From positions 12,861 through 76,860 of the forward strand of contig UQVH01000015.1 in assembly GCA_900544535.1 (NCBI GenBank): 64,000 nucleotides of DNA, written 5' to 3'. Position numbers and translations under genes: made by a program. Shown here piece by piece: positions 41,981 to 51,127 of the stretch. The DNA is from an uncultured Bacteroidales bacterium. GTDB taxonomy: Bacteria > Bacteroidota > Bacteroidia > Bacteroidales > Muribaculaceae. Position 1 is the stretch's first letter, and each line of letters begins with the position of its first letter. The notes beneath the pieces were generated by a model that did not search any database, was not told the origin of the DNA, and saw nothing but the letters and a program-made list of their open reading frames with translations.

Positions 41981-44095
41981 ATGAGAACGTTAAAGAAAAT
42001 CGCAGCCCTGCTCGCATTTGCAGCCATTCCTGCGTCGCTTCTGGGCCAGACTCTCAAGTCGCCCGACGGCAATCTGACTATGGAATTTTCTCTGACTCAG
42101 TCCGGGGTTCCGCAGTATCAACTCGATTTCAAAGGCCGCGAGGTGATCAGGCCCAGCCGTCTCGGATTCGAGATAAAAAAAGGAAAGCATCTCAAAGACA
42201 AATTCGAGGTGGTGTCGGTCGATACGCTCTCGTTTGATGAAACCTGGCGCCCGGTATGGGGCGAAGAGGCGGAAATCCGCAATAACTACAAGGAAATGCT
42301 CGTCAGCCTTAAGCAAAAAGACACAGACCGCCTGATGGCTGTCCGCTTCCGCCTTTTCGATGACGGACTCGGATTCCGCTACGAATTTCCGATGCAGAAA
42401 AAACTGAGCTACTTCGTGGTCACTGACGAGCTGACAGAATTTGCGATGCCCGGCGATATAGAAGCCTACTGGATACCGGCTGACTATGACACACAGGAGT
42501 TCAACTACACCCGCAGCCGTCTGTCAGCGATCGCCGACAGCGCAGAATGTGTCCGCGGTCCGAAATATGACTGGACAGACCGTCCCGGCAAGACAGCAGT
42601 GCAGACAGCCCTGATGCTCAGGAGCGACGATGGCCTCTATATCAATCTCCATGAGGCTGCTCTGGTCAACTATCCTTGTATGCACCTCGATCTTGACGAT
42701 AAAAATTTCGTGTTTAAGGCGATGTTGACCCCTGACGCCGTCGGTGACAAAGCCTATATGCAGACAGACTGCACCACACCCTGGCGCACAGTCATTGTTA
42801 GCGACGATGCCCGCGACATTCTTGCCTCACGCATCACCCTCAATCTTAACGAACCCTGCAAAATCGAGGATACATCCTGGATCAAGCCCTGTAAATATGT
42901 AGGTGTATGGTGGGAAATGATCAACCGTAAGAGCAGATGGAGCTATACCTATGACCTCCCCAACATACATCTTAACAAGGTTGACTACACTAAAACCAAA
43001 CCTCACGGGCTTCACGGTGCCACTACTGAAAAGGTCAAACACTACATCGACTTTGCTGCCGAACACGGTTTTGACGCCGTTCTGGTCGAAGGCTGGAACA
43101 TCGGCTGGGAAGACTGGTCAGGCAAAATGAAAGACGAGGTCTTTGACTTCGTAACCCCTTATCCCGATTTCAATCTCCCTGAAATCCGTGATTATGCCAA
43201 GTCAAAGGGTGTCAAAATGATCATGCACCATGAGACTTCAAGCTCGGTGCGCAACTACGAGCGCCGCATGGACGAGGCCTATAAGTTTATGAAAGACAAC
43301 GGTTATGACGCTGTCAAGAGTGGCTATGTCGGCAACATTCTCCCCGCAGGAAGCAACCATTACAGTCAATGGCTTGTCAACCATTATCTCTATGCTGTCA
43401 AGAAGGCGGCCGACTACAAGATCATGGTCAATGCCCATGAAGCGGTGCGCCCCACCGGTCTCTGCCGCACATGGCCCAATCTTATCGGCAATGAATCGGC
43501 CCGTGGCTCCGAATACCATGCCTTCGGAGGCAACAAACCCAGCCACACTACGATCCTGCCTTTCACCCGTCTGATCGGCGGTCCGATGGACTATACTCCG
43601 GGCCTTTTCGAGAACAACATGACAAAATACAATCCCAAGAACAAAGCATGGGTCAACACCACTCTCACCAATCAGCTGTCGCTTTACGTCACGATGTCGA
43701 GTCCGTTGCAGATGGCGGCCGATTTCCCGGAAACTTATGAGCGTTTCCTCGATGCTTTCCAGTTTATCAAGGATGTGGCTCTCGACTGGGACAAGAGCTA
43801 CTATCTCGAAGCCGAACCGATGGAATATCTGACCGTGGCCCGCAAGGCCAAAGGTGAGGAGAAATGGTTTGTCGGCGGAACAAACGGAGCTGATCCGCGT
43901 ACTGCCACAGTAGATTTCAGCTTCCTTCCAGCAGGAAAATATAAGGCCGTCATCTATCGTGACGGTAAAGACGCGCACTATCGCAGCAATCCTCAGTCTT
44001 ATGTCATTGAGACAAAAAGTGTCAGCCCCAGAACAAAAATGAAAATCAATGAGGCCGCCGGCGGAGGATTCGCGATCTCCATTCTCCCGGAGTGA
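41981..44095 (+). CDS. GH97 family glycoside hydrolase (SusB-like)
   Basis: 704 aa with signal peptide (KKIAALLAFAAIPASLLGQ). The N-terminal beta-sandwich runs to ~residue 275, followed by the catalytic (beta/alpha)8 barrel starting KYVGVWWEMINRKSRW and a C-terminal beta-sandwich. Glutamates at 418 (HHETSS), 487 (NAHEAVRPTG), 505 and 511 (NESARGSEY) align with a constant offset of 21 to SusB E439, E508, E526 and E532 (numbering from memory), the calcium/base/acid set of inverting GH97 enzymes. It is therefore likely an inverting alpha-glucosidase acting on starch-like glucans in the periplasm. It has its own consensus promoter and no adjacent susCD. Confidence 0.93.
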   Translation: MRTLKKIAALLAFAAIPASLLGQTLKSPDGNLTMEFSLTQSGVPQYQLDFKGREVIRPSRLGFEIKKGKHLKDKFEVVSVDTLSFDETWRPVWGEEAEIRNNYKEMLVSLKQKDTDRLMAVRFRLFDDGLGFRYEFPMQKKLSYFVVTDELTEFAMPGDIEAYWIPADYDTQEFNYTRSRLSAIADSAECVRGPKYDWTDRPGKTAVQTALMLRSDDGLYINLHEAALVNYPCMHLDLDDKNFVFKAMLTPDAVGDKAYMQTDCTTPWRTVIVSDDARDILASRITLNLNEPCKIEDTSWIKPCKYVGVWWEMINRKSRWSYTYDLPNIHLNKVDYTKTKPHGLHGATTEKVKHYIDFAAEHGFDAVLVEGWNIGWEDWSGKMKDEVFDFVTPYPDFNLPEIRDYAKSKGVKMIMHHETSSSVRNYERRMDEAYKFMKDNGYDAVKSGYVGNILPAGSNHYSQWLVNHYLYAVKKAADYKIMVNAHEAVRPTGLCRTWPNLIGNESARGSEYHAFGGNKPSHTTILPFTRLIGGPMDYTPGLFENNMTKYNPKNKAWVNTTLTNQLSLYVTMSSPLQMAADFPETYERFLDAFQFIKDVALDWDKSYYLEAEPMEYLTVARKAKGEEKWFVGGTNGADPRTATVDFSFLPAGKYKAVIYRDGKDAHYRSNPQSYVIETKSVSPRTKMKINEAAGGGFAISILPE

Positions 44096-44442
44096 AAGTG
44101 CGCGAATGAAGAAAATTGAAAAATGTTAGGTATAGATATATAAATAGTAAGGTAAAGACTACTAATGAATGAGATGAAATAATACAACACAATTGGTATG
44201 AATCTGTAAAAACACCTTAAATCCATGACATGTGTGTGTTACAGCATGGCACACACAAGAACCCATCGGTGCCGGCTACATGTGAATGAAGCTGGCACAA
44301 ACTTTTAAAATAAGTAGTTTAATTATCATTGGGCATTGATGCAATATAAGAGCGGTAACTGACGTTTTAATATCAGTTAACATAAATCGGATACCTTTTC
44401 CGTCGCCTGTCCTGTATGTCTGGCGGTTACTGGAACTGAAAA
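44096..44442. other. Gene-free AT-rich gap between GH97 and the glycosyltransferase operon
   Basis: No ORF is supported. It holds a TGTGTGTG/CACACACA hairpin (44231-44238, 44250-44257), a GH97 terminator candidate at 44269-44298, and a TAACTGA/TCAGTTA inverted repeat (44356-44362, 44373-44379). A convincing promoter for the operon was not found; TATGTCTG at 44415 is a one-mismatch -7 box. Confidence 0.5.
44269..44306 (+). terminator. Probable terminator of the GH97 gene
   Basis: GTGCCGGCT (44269-44277) pairs with AGCTGGCAC (44290-44298) with one G-U pair, followed by AAACTTTT. The T-run is short. Confidence 0.45.
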
Positions 44443-45498
44443 ATGGAATTATCGATGCCCAAAGTATTGGTGCTTGCAACATCTCGTCACACACACGGGG
44501 GGATCTCCTCTGTGGTGACGGCTCATGAACGCTCTTCTCAATGGAGGGAGCATTCATGCCGCTGGATCGCCACTCATCGCAGCGGTTCCATGCTGACCAA
44601 ACTGCGCTATTTAGTTTCCGGCATGTTGCAGTATCTCTGGTATCTGCCATGGTGTAAGGTTGTCCATGTTCATGTAGGCCATGGGCCTTCAGCCCGTCGC
44701 AAGCGTCTTTTCGTCAGGCTTGCTTCCGTATTTGGGAAAAAAGTGATTGTCCAGATTCATGCCGATACGGCTCCTACCATTTACGGTCCGTCAAAGGATG
44801 TCTATGCTTATCTGTTTGAAAAAGCTGATTTAGTACTGCTGCTCTCAGAACGATGGAAGTCGGCATTGGATAAATTCTGCGGTCGGAAAGTAAAGAGTGA
44901 AATTTTGTATAATCCCTGTCCGGCTGTAAAACCATCAGAAACAGATCCGGAATCAAAATATATCCTTTCGGCAGGAGTACTCGATAAGAATAAGGGTTAT
45001 CACGATCTCATAACAGCCTTTGCCTCTGTCGCACGACAATTTCCGGACTGGAAACTCTGTTTTGCCGGAAGCGGTGAGATCGATCGGGCAAGAACATTGG
45101 CAGCGGAACTGGGCATTGCATCTCAGGTGGAATTTAAAGGCTGGGTGACAGGCGTTGCCAAGGACAGTCTTTTCCGGAAGGCTTCGATTTTCTGTCTTTC
45201 AAGTTATGCCGAAGGGTTCCCGATGGCTGTTCTGGAGGCTTGGGCCTACGGACTTCCCGTAGTTGCCACCCCGGTCGGCGGCCTGCCTGACATCGTCACC
45301 GATGGCAAAGAAGCACTCCTTTTTGACCCCGGCGATTGCGCGGCTCTGGCGCAACGCCTCGAACGGTTGATGGGTGATCCGGCATTGCGTGTCCGTTTGG
45401 GTTCAGAGTCGCTTCGTATGGCTTATGAAAATTTTAATGTTGAAAATATCGGTAGGCAACTTGGGGCTATATATGATTCCTTGTTGCTGAATGAATAA
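44443..45498 (+). CDS. GT4-type glycosyltransferase
   Basis: 351 aa, GT-B fold. The N-terminal Rossmann domain begins PKVLVLATSRHTHGGISSVV with the Gly-rich acceptor loop, and contains VHVHVGHGPSARRKR. The C-terminal donor domain has YILSAGVLDKNKGYHDLI, LCFAGSGE, the motif SSYAEGFPMAVLEAWAYGLPVVATPVGGLPD (E-x7-E type) and is complete. It would transfer a sugar from a nucleotide donor onto a surface glycan. A second ATG at 44455 could be the start. The next gene begins at or just after its stop, forming an operon. Confidence 0.9.
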   Translation: MELSMPKVLVLATSRHTHGGISSVVTAHERSSQWREHSCRWIATHRSGSMLTKLRYLVSGMLQYLWYLPWCKVVHVHVGHGPSARRKRLFVRLASVFGKKVIVQIHADTAPTIYGPSKDVYAYLFEKADLVLLLSERWKSALDKFCGRKVKSEILYNPCPAVKPSETDPESKYILSAGVLDKNKGYHDLITAFASVARQFPDWKLCFAGSGEIDRARTLAAELGIASQVEFKGWVTGVAKDSLFRKASIFCLSSYAEGFPMAVLEAWAYGLPVVATPVGGLPDIVTDGKEALLFDPGDCAALAQRLERLMGDPALRVRLGSESLRMAYENFNVENIGRQLGAIYDSLLLNE

Positions 45499-45508
45499 AA
45501 TAGAATGT

Positions 45509-46504
45509 ATGAGTAAAATTCTTGTTACCGGAGGCTGCGGGATGATCGGCAGCAACCTTGTCAAACGTCTTGTCACCGAGGGACACGATGTAACAGTCAT
45601 CGACAATCTCTGGCGTGGCAGACTCGAATATCTCGACGGCCCTGATGGACGTCCGGTCATTGACACAGCCACACGCTTTCACAATATAGATCTGTCGAAG
45701 GAAAATCCTCAGGTCCATGAAATCGTCAGCTCTAATGAATATGTTATCCATCTTGCTGATATAGTCGCAGGCATCGACTACGTATTCGGCAATCAGGGCG
45801 AACTGTTCCGTCAGAACAACCTCATTAATACCAATCTCTTCCACGCCGTCCGCAAGGCCGGGAAGGAGCGTATCAAAGGTCTGATATATGTCGGCACTGC
45901 TTGCAGCTATCCTCTGACACGTCAGAATTCCCTCGATGTGGTGCCATTGCGTGAAGATGAGCTTTTCCCGGCACTTCCGGAATCGGCTTATGGCTGGAGC
46001 AAGCTCATGGGACAGCTGGAAATCGGATATATAGAAAAGGAGACCGGTATTCCTTGTTGCACTCTTCAATTTCATAACGTTTACGGCTCTCCTTGCGACT
46101 TTGGAGCCAGAAGTCAGGTGATCCCCGCACTCATACGCAAGGCCATCAACTATCCTGCCGAAGAATTCAATGTCTGGGGCAGCGGCAAACAGGGTCGAGC
46201 CTTTATCCATGTCGATGATGTGGTCGATGCCCTTGTGCTGGCTCTTGAGAAAGGCTGGGGCCACGGCTGGATTCAGATCGGACCGTCGGTGTGCACCTCT
46301 ATTGCAGAAATCGCGGAGACAGTTGTCCGTATCAGCGGCAAGGATATAACGCCGTTCTATGATACTTCCAAACCTGAAGGTGACAAAGCCAGAAGCGCCG
46401 ACTATTCGAAAGCGCGCGAAATTCTTGGCTGGGAACCCAAAGTTTCTTTGGAGGACGGCCTGCGCAGGCAATATGAATGGATAAGGCAGCGTATTGAGAA
46501 ATAA
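45509..46504 (+). CDS. Sugar-nucleotide epimerase resembling GDP-mannose 3,5-epimerase
   Basis: 331 aa from the ATG at 45509 (MSKILVTGG); an ATG at 45491 overlapping the glycosyltransferase stop is possible. It is an extended short-chain dehydrogenase with NAD motif GGCGMIGSNL and catalytic YGWSKLMG. GTACSYP, FHNVYG, KPEGDKARSADYSKAREILGWEP and the end GLRRQYEWIRQRIEK align with plant-type GDP-mannose 3,5-epimerase, including the catalytic Cys (SACIYP in that enzyme); the second catalytic Lys seems absent. It should make an activated sugar for the neighbouring glycosyltransferases. Confidence 0.82.
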   Translation: MSKILVTGGCGMIGSNLVKRLVTEGHDVTVIDNLWRGRLEYLDGPDGRPVIDTATRFHNIDLSKENPQVHEIVSSNEYVIHLADIVAGIDYVFGNQGELFRQNNLINTNLFHAVRKAGKERIKGLIYVGTACSYPLTRQNSLDVVPLREDELFPALPESAYGWSKLMGQLEIGYIEKETGIPCCTLQFHNVYGSPCDFGARSQVIPALIRKAINYPAEEFNVWGSGKQGRAFIHVDDVVDALVLALEKGWGHGWIQIGPSVCTSIAEIAETVVRISGKDITPFYDTSKPEGDKARSADYSKAREILGWEPKVSLEDGLRRQYEWIRQRIEK

Positions 46505-46854
46505 TGGCCGGACAGACCGTTATTTTTCGCCGTTTGTCGGAAGTGGACGCGGTGGCTACGGCTCATGCCGTCGGCCTTAAGAAAGTGCTGCTTTCATCAG
46601 CAGAGACGCCGAGTGCGGTTACTCAGATAGCTGTCACTTCATTCAAAGCGGATGAGACGGCCGAAAGTCATATCCATCCAACGATGGACGAACACTATTT
46701 TTTCATGGAGGGAGAAGGAGAAATGACGGTCGGTGATACTGTCTGTCACTGCCGCCCCGGCGACTATCTGCTTGTGGCCGCCGGCTCTTCCCATCGGCTC
46801 ACGGCTGTGAAGGCAATGAAGTTTATGACAATAGGGATTGCATATGACAAATGA
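46504..46854 (+). CDS. Single-domain cupin protein
   Basis: 116 aa. The cupin motif 1 is SHIHPTMDEHYFFMEGEGEM (H-x-H-x-x-x-x-E) near residues 56-75, and motif 2 is CRPGDYLLVAAGSSHRL (G-x6-H) near 83-99. It is a small metal-binding beta-barrel, perhaps a sugar isomerase or dioxygenase-like regulator. Its start overlaps the epimerase stop by one base (TAATG), which shows translational coupling and implies a role in the same glycan pathway. The substrate is unknown. Confidence 0.85.
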   Translation: MAGQTVIFRRLSEVDAVATAHAVGLKKVLLSSAETPSAVTQIAVTSFKADETAESHIHPTMDEHYFFMEGEGEMTVGDTVCHCRPGDYLLVAAGSSHRLTAVKAMKFMTIGIAYDK

Positions 46855-47602
46855 AAAGACATATTTCAATGTGAGAATCGAGTTTGATCGTGATGAACTC
46901 GACCGAAAGATATTTAAAGCGATCGAAGAGGGCACTCCGGGTTACAGTTGCTCTGTCGAGGCCAACAATCTGACTGTGGCCAACCGCAATCCGGAATTTC
47001 TTAAAGTGCTTAACGGGGCGCTTGTCAATAACTGTGACGGTAGCGTTTTGGCCAAGATCCTTGCATGGATACATAAAGAGCCGATAGACAGTTATATCGG
47101 AGCGGATATTTTTATTAAATATATCTCCATGAAGCGCTTCCGCCAGTTTTTTCTCGGCAATACGCGCGAGGTGCTGGACGGCCTGAAAAAAAATCTCGCG
47201 GAAATAGATCCGGCTATTGCGGAGATGCGTTTTGAGACATTGCCATTCCGCAGCGTCGATGATTTTGACTATGAAGGGATCGCTGAGATGATCAATGCAG
47301 ACAATCCTGACATTATTTGGGTGAGCCTCGGAGCTCCGAAGCAGGAGATGTTCATGTCAAGGCTCAAGCCATATCTAAAAAGAGGCGTAATGTTCGGTTA
47401 TGGAGCTATTTTTAACTTCAATGCCGGAGTCGGAGCGGTGCGCCGTGCCCCGAAACTGATGCTGCGGATGCGTCTCGAATGGCTTTACCGCGCTTTCGAG
47501 CAGCCCAAAAAGAACATCCCGCGATACTGGAATTTCATAAAAATCCTGCCGCGGCTCATCCGCGACGAGCGCCGCAAGGTGAGAATGCAGGGGGCCAACT
47601 GA
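46844..47602 (+). CDS. WecG/TagA/CpsF family glycosyltransferase (GT26)
   Basis: 252 aa from the ATG at 46844; a TTG at 46838 is the only longer alternative. The family signature is present: ANNLTVANRNPEF, GADIFIKYIS, FFLGNTREVLDG, PDIIWVSLGAPKQEMFMSRL and GYGAIFNFNAGVGAVRRAPKLMLRMRLEWLYRAFEQPKK. GT26 enzymes add ManNAcA or ManNAc to a lipid-linked sugar at the membrane surface. The gene overlaps the cupin gene by 11 bp. No initial glycosyl-phosphate transferase, flippase or polymerase is found nearby, so the operon probably modifies a glycan built elsewhere. Confidence 0.92.
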   Translation: MTNEKTYFNVRIEFDRDELDRKIFKAIEEGTPGYSCSVEANNLTVANRNPEFLKVLNGALVNNCDGSVLAKILAWIHKEPIDSYIGADIFIKYISMKRFRQFFLGNTREVLDGLKKNLAEIDPAIAEMRFETLPFRSVDDFDYEGIAEMINADNPDIIWVSLGAPKQEMFMSRLKPYLKRGVMFGYGAIFNFNAGVGAVRRAPKLMLRMRLEWLYRAFEQPKKNIPRYWNFIKILPRLIRDERRKVRMQGAN

Positions 47603-47649
47603 TAAAAAGCTTAAATTTTTATATTACCGAAATCGAAATACCCTACTGA

Positions 47650-50600
47650 ATGAAACTATTGCCCGTTGTGGCAAGCCTGGTGCTTGCCTTCAATATCAAT
47701 GCCATTGAAAAGAAACTTTACGACTTCGTAGTGCCGCGCGACGGTTCTTTCCGCGAGGCCCTGAATGCCGCCGACAACCGTGCGGACACGACACAGCGTT
47801 TCCGCATATTCGTGATGGACGGAAACTATGTCATTCCGGTCAGTGGCAAGACCATCGGTGGCGACGGTGTCGAATACGGAGATCCGCGTACACGCCTTAA
47901 CACCCCCAACGTCTCCGTCATCGGTGAGAGCCGCGAGGGAACTGTTCTCGTCAACATTACTCCTCCCGCCACATGGGACAACGGTTTCGGTCCGTCATGT
48001 CCTTTGGAGGGGATAGGGAAAGGAGACGTGCTCATAATCGAATATCCGGCCCACGACACATATCTTCAGGACATAACCATGAAGAGCGGAATGGCCGATC
48101 ATACGGGGCGCAACATCGTGCTCCACGACCGCTCCGACAAAACGATTGCAAAGAACATCTGCATATGGGGCTATCAGGATACCTATGTTTCCAACAATAA
48201 AAACGGCCGTTTCTATTTTGACGGAGGTGTCATCCGCGGCCGCACGGACTATATCTGCGGCAAGGGCGATGTCTATTACGACGGCGTGACTTTCCAGCAG
48301 TGTGGCCGCGGCGGCTATCTCGCCGTGCCCTCCGAGCCGCGCAAATACGGCTATGTGATGGACAGCTGTTATATAAAGAGCGAGACCCCGGATGTCACCT
48401 ACTATCTCGGCCGTCCCTGGGGCAAAGGGACTCCGACCGCTATCTGGCTCAACACTAAAGTCGATGTCTCGCCGATTACCAAAGACAAACACGGTTACAA
48501 CGGCTGGGCTGACATGAGCGGCGGCTGGCCTGCCCGCTTTGCCGAATACAACACCTATTATGCGTCGGGAGCCGGAGCGCTTGATCTTTCGGGACGCCGA
48601 TCGCTTTATGTCGACCGCGAGGGAAAGGAACATGCCAACTCTCCGGTGCTCACCGAGGCTGAGGCGAAGGCCTTCACTAAAGCCGCGGTGCTTGACGGAT
48701 GGAATCCGGACGCAGCCGTCGCTCCAGCTCCTCTGCCCGTCGATGTGCAGGTACGTGACGGTGTGTTGAGTTGGACAGGCAGTGACGATGCACTGCTTTA
48801 TGCAGTCTGCCGACACGGTAAAGTTGTCGATTTCACGACCAAAACATCATACAGGATCGGTCGCGATTCTTCCTCCGACTGCTGGTCGGTACGGGCCGCC
48901 AATCATATGGGTGGCCTCGGAGAAGCCGTTTCTGCCGGAGACGCTAAAGCGAAAGAAACTCCTAAGGGTTCCCGCTATTCCAAACGGATGCTCCGCACCT
49001 CTGACGAGGACTTTCTCCATTCTGACGAGGCGCGCCGCATAGGTGACCAGGTGTTGCTCTGGCAGCGTGTGACCGGAGGCTGGCCAAAGAATATCGACAT
49101 GGTCACACCGATGACCCCGGAGGAAAAAGCTGCGGTTCTTGCCGACAAAGAGCGTCGCGACGACTCGACCACAGACAACGATGCGACCACCACTCAGATG
49201 ACCTATCTCGCAAGGCTTTATAAGGCCACAGGCGATACGAAATATCGCGACGGTTTCCGCGCCGGAGTCGATTATCTGCTTTCCGGGCAGTATAAGAATG
49301 GTGGCTGGCCGCAGTTCTGGCCCGTGCAGCGCGACTATCAGCCTCATATCACCTATAATGACCATGCGATGGTCAACACCATGACCCTTTTGCGTGACAT
49401 CCGTGACGGGAAAGAGCCTTATGGCGGCGATCTTTGCGATCAGGCTCGGAAGAAAAAGATGAAAAAGGCTTTCGGCAAGGGCGTGGAGTGCATTCTGGCT
49501 ACTCAGATTGTTGTTGACGGAAAACCGACCGTGTGGTGCCAGCAGCACGACCATGTGACGCTCAAACCAGCTTCCGCGAGAGCCTATGAACTTCCGTCGT
49601 TCTGCTCGTCGGAGAGTTCCGGCATCGTGAAACTCCTGATGGAGATTCCCGATCCCGATAAGCGTGTAAAGGCCGCGGTTCACGGCGCTATGGCCTGGTT
49701 CGACAGATATAAGCTGACCGGACTTGACTGCCGCCGCGTTCCGGATCAGGGTAAGTGGAACACCGTGCTTGTCGAAGACTCCCTTGCCGGTCCGCTCTGG
49801 GCTCGCTATTATGATCTTGACAACTGCATACCCTTTGTCTGTGACCGTGACGGGATTCCGCGGCGCAGACTTGAAGACATCGGCAGCGAGCGTCGCAACG
49901 GTTATTCTTGGTATAGCAGCCGTCCCGCAGAGCTCTATGAACTCTATGAAAAATGGGCTGACCGTTATGATCCGCAAAACAAGGTGGCGGTAAGCCTTTC
50001 GACAAAGGGGGCTAACGAAAACGGCACTTTCACTCTCGGAGTGCAGCCCAAAGTTAATGAAGAGCTGTTTGATGTGGTGGTAAGACGGGGTGAAAGCATC
50101 CAGGCGGCTATTGACTTGGCGCCGGAAAACGGTACCGAACCTTTCAAGATTCTTGTCAAAAACGGTCTCTACAATCAGAAAGTCATCATCGACTGTCCGA
50201 ACATCGTGCTTGTCGGCGAGAACCGCGACAGCTGTATCATAGTCGGCGCCGAAGCCGGAGAGACCGTGATGCTGAAAGAGTTTCGCGGTGAGAAAGCCCC
50301 GCGCGGCATTCTCAGCCTGACCGAAAAGGCCAACGACTGCCTTATCAGCGGCCTGACGGTGATAAACAACTATGGAACCACCGTCTCTAACACTACCACG
50401 CATCAGTTTGCCGTCTTCGGCAAAGCCACACGCACAATCATAATCAACAGCAATATTATCTCCGACGGCAATGACGCCCTTTCGCTCTGGGGCAAGGGCG
50501 ACGACGGCAATGGCGGTCTGTATTACCATTCCGACCTCTATATCCGCTGTCCGGGAGTTGATTTCATTTGCCCGCGGGGTACCTGCTACGCAACCCGCTG

Positions 50601-51033
50601 CCGCTTCCTTGGCGATACCCGTGCCATCCTCTGGCATGACGGACGCGGTTCACGCCACAACAAATTTGTAGTGACCAATTCGGAGTTCGACGCTCTCAAG
50701 CCCACTCCGCTCGGCCGCTATCATCACGACTCGCAGTTCTATGTCATCAACTGCCACATGACTAAAAACATCCTCGACGCCGACATCAACCATGCCTACA
50801 AGGCTCAGCCGGAACTTGCGCCCGGCAAGGTGTTCGATCCTTGTCCTTGGGGGCGCCGTGTATATTACAGCGGCTGCACACGCGACGGCGGTCACAAAGG
50901 CTGGCTGGCCGACAATCTCGCCTCGGCAAAAGGAGCTCCGGAGTTCTACGGCATCACGGCTTCATGGACTTTCGGCAAGCGCTGGGATCCGGAGAAGCGC
51001 ATCCGCGACCTCTGGCCGGTAGTGGCCTACTGA
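47650..51033 (+). CDS. CE8-PL10-CE8 pectin methylesterase/pectate lyase fusion
   Basis: 1127 aa, signal peptide (KLLPVVASLVLAFNINA). Domain 1 (~20-345) is a pectin methylesterase with WGYQDTYVS, RGRTDYICGKGDVYYD and LGRPWGKG, the catalytic Gln/Asp, Asp and Arg blocks. A short Fn3-like linker (~355-420) follows. Domain 2 (~440-770) is a PL10 pectate lyase with TGGWPKNIDM, NGGWPQFWPVQRDYQPHITYNDHAMVN and WCQQHDHVT. Domain 3 (~800-1127) is a second CE8-like beta-helix in which the GYQDT block is replaced by DGNDALSLWGKGD and LGRPW by WGRRVYYSG; only VDFICPRG keeps the Asp. Together it would de-esterify and cleave homogalacturonan. It ends at a perfect terminator. It lies 47 bp after the glycosyltransferase operon. 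Confidence 0.9.
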   Translation: MKLLPVVASLVLAFNINAIEKKLYDFVVPRDGSFREALNAADNRADTTQRFRIFVMDGNYVIPVSGKTIGGDGVEYGDPRTRLNTPNVSVIGESREGTVLVNITPPATWDNGFGPSCPLEGIGKGDVLIIEYPAHDTYLQDITMKSGMADHTGRNIVLHDRSDKTIAKNICIWGYQDTYVSNNKNGRFYFDGGVIRGRTDYICGKGDVYYDGVTFQQCGRGGYLAVPSEPRKYGYVMDSCYIKSETPDVTYYLGRPWGKGTPTAIWLNTKVDVSPITKDKHGYNGWADMSGGWPARFAEYNTYYASGAGALDLSGRRSLYVDREGKEHANSPVLTEAEAKAFTKAAVLDGWNPDAAVAPAPLPVDVQVRDGVLSWTGSDDALLYAVCRHGKVVDFTTKTSYRIGRDSSSDCWSVRAANHMGGLGEAVSAGDAKAKETPKGSRYSKRMLRTSDEDFLHSDEARRIGDQVLLWQRVTGGWPKNIDMVTPMTPEEKAAVLADKERRDDSTTDNDATTTQMTYLARLYKATGDTKYRDGFRAGVDYLLSGQYKNGGWPQFWPVQRDYQPHITYNDHAMVNTMTLLRDIRDGKEPYGGDLCDQARKKKMKKAFGKGVECILATQIVVDGKPTVWCQQHDHVTLKPASARAYELPSFCSSESSGIVKLLMEIPDPDKRVKAAVHGAMAWFDRYKLTGLDCRRVPDQGKWNTVLVEDSLAGPLWARYYDLDNCIPFVCDRDGIPRRRLEDIGSERRNGYSWYSSRPAELYELYEKWADRYDPQNKVAVSLSTKGANENGTFTLGVQPKVNEELFDVVVRRGESIQAAIDLAPENGTEPFKILVKNGLYNQKVIIDCPNIVLVGENRDSCIIVGAEAGETVMLKEFRGEKAPRGILSLTEKANDCLISGLTVINNYGTTVSNTTTHQFAVFGKATRTIIINSNIISDGNDALSLWGKGDDGNGGLYYHSDLYIRCPGVDFICPRGTCYATRCRFLGDTRAILWHDGRGSRHNKFVVTNSEFDALKPTPLGRYHHDSQFYVINCHMTKNILDADINHAYKAQPELAPGKVFDPCPWGRRVYYSGCTRDGGHKGWLADNLASAKGAPEFYGITASWTFGKRWDPEKRIRDLWPVVAY

Positions 51034-51060
51034 TGCAGACTGTCGGTTACTTGAAAATAC

Positions 51061-51107
51061 AATTCACCCCTTGACGCTTTGTCGGAAATGGCGTCAAGGG
51101 GTGAATT
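51061..51107. terminator. Bidirectional terminator, perfect 17-bp stem
   Basis: Arms 51061-51077 and 51091-51107 (AATTCACCCCTTGACGC and its complement) with a 13-nt loop between convergent genes ending at 51033 (+) and 51128 (-). The A/T ends supply short T-runs on both strands. Confidence 0.85.
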
Positions 51108-51127
51108 TTGTTCCGGAAATATGATTT

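Noticed and set aside
44356..44379. TAACTGA/TCAGTTA inverted repeat as promoter operator of the glycosyltransferase operon
   Set aside because: No convincing -7 box with correct spacing was found beside it, so it is only noted.
48847..50637. 596-codon minus-strand ORF opposite the CE8-PL10-CE8 gene
   Set aside because: Antisense shadow; the plus frame has recognisable CE8 and PL10 motifs throughout.
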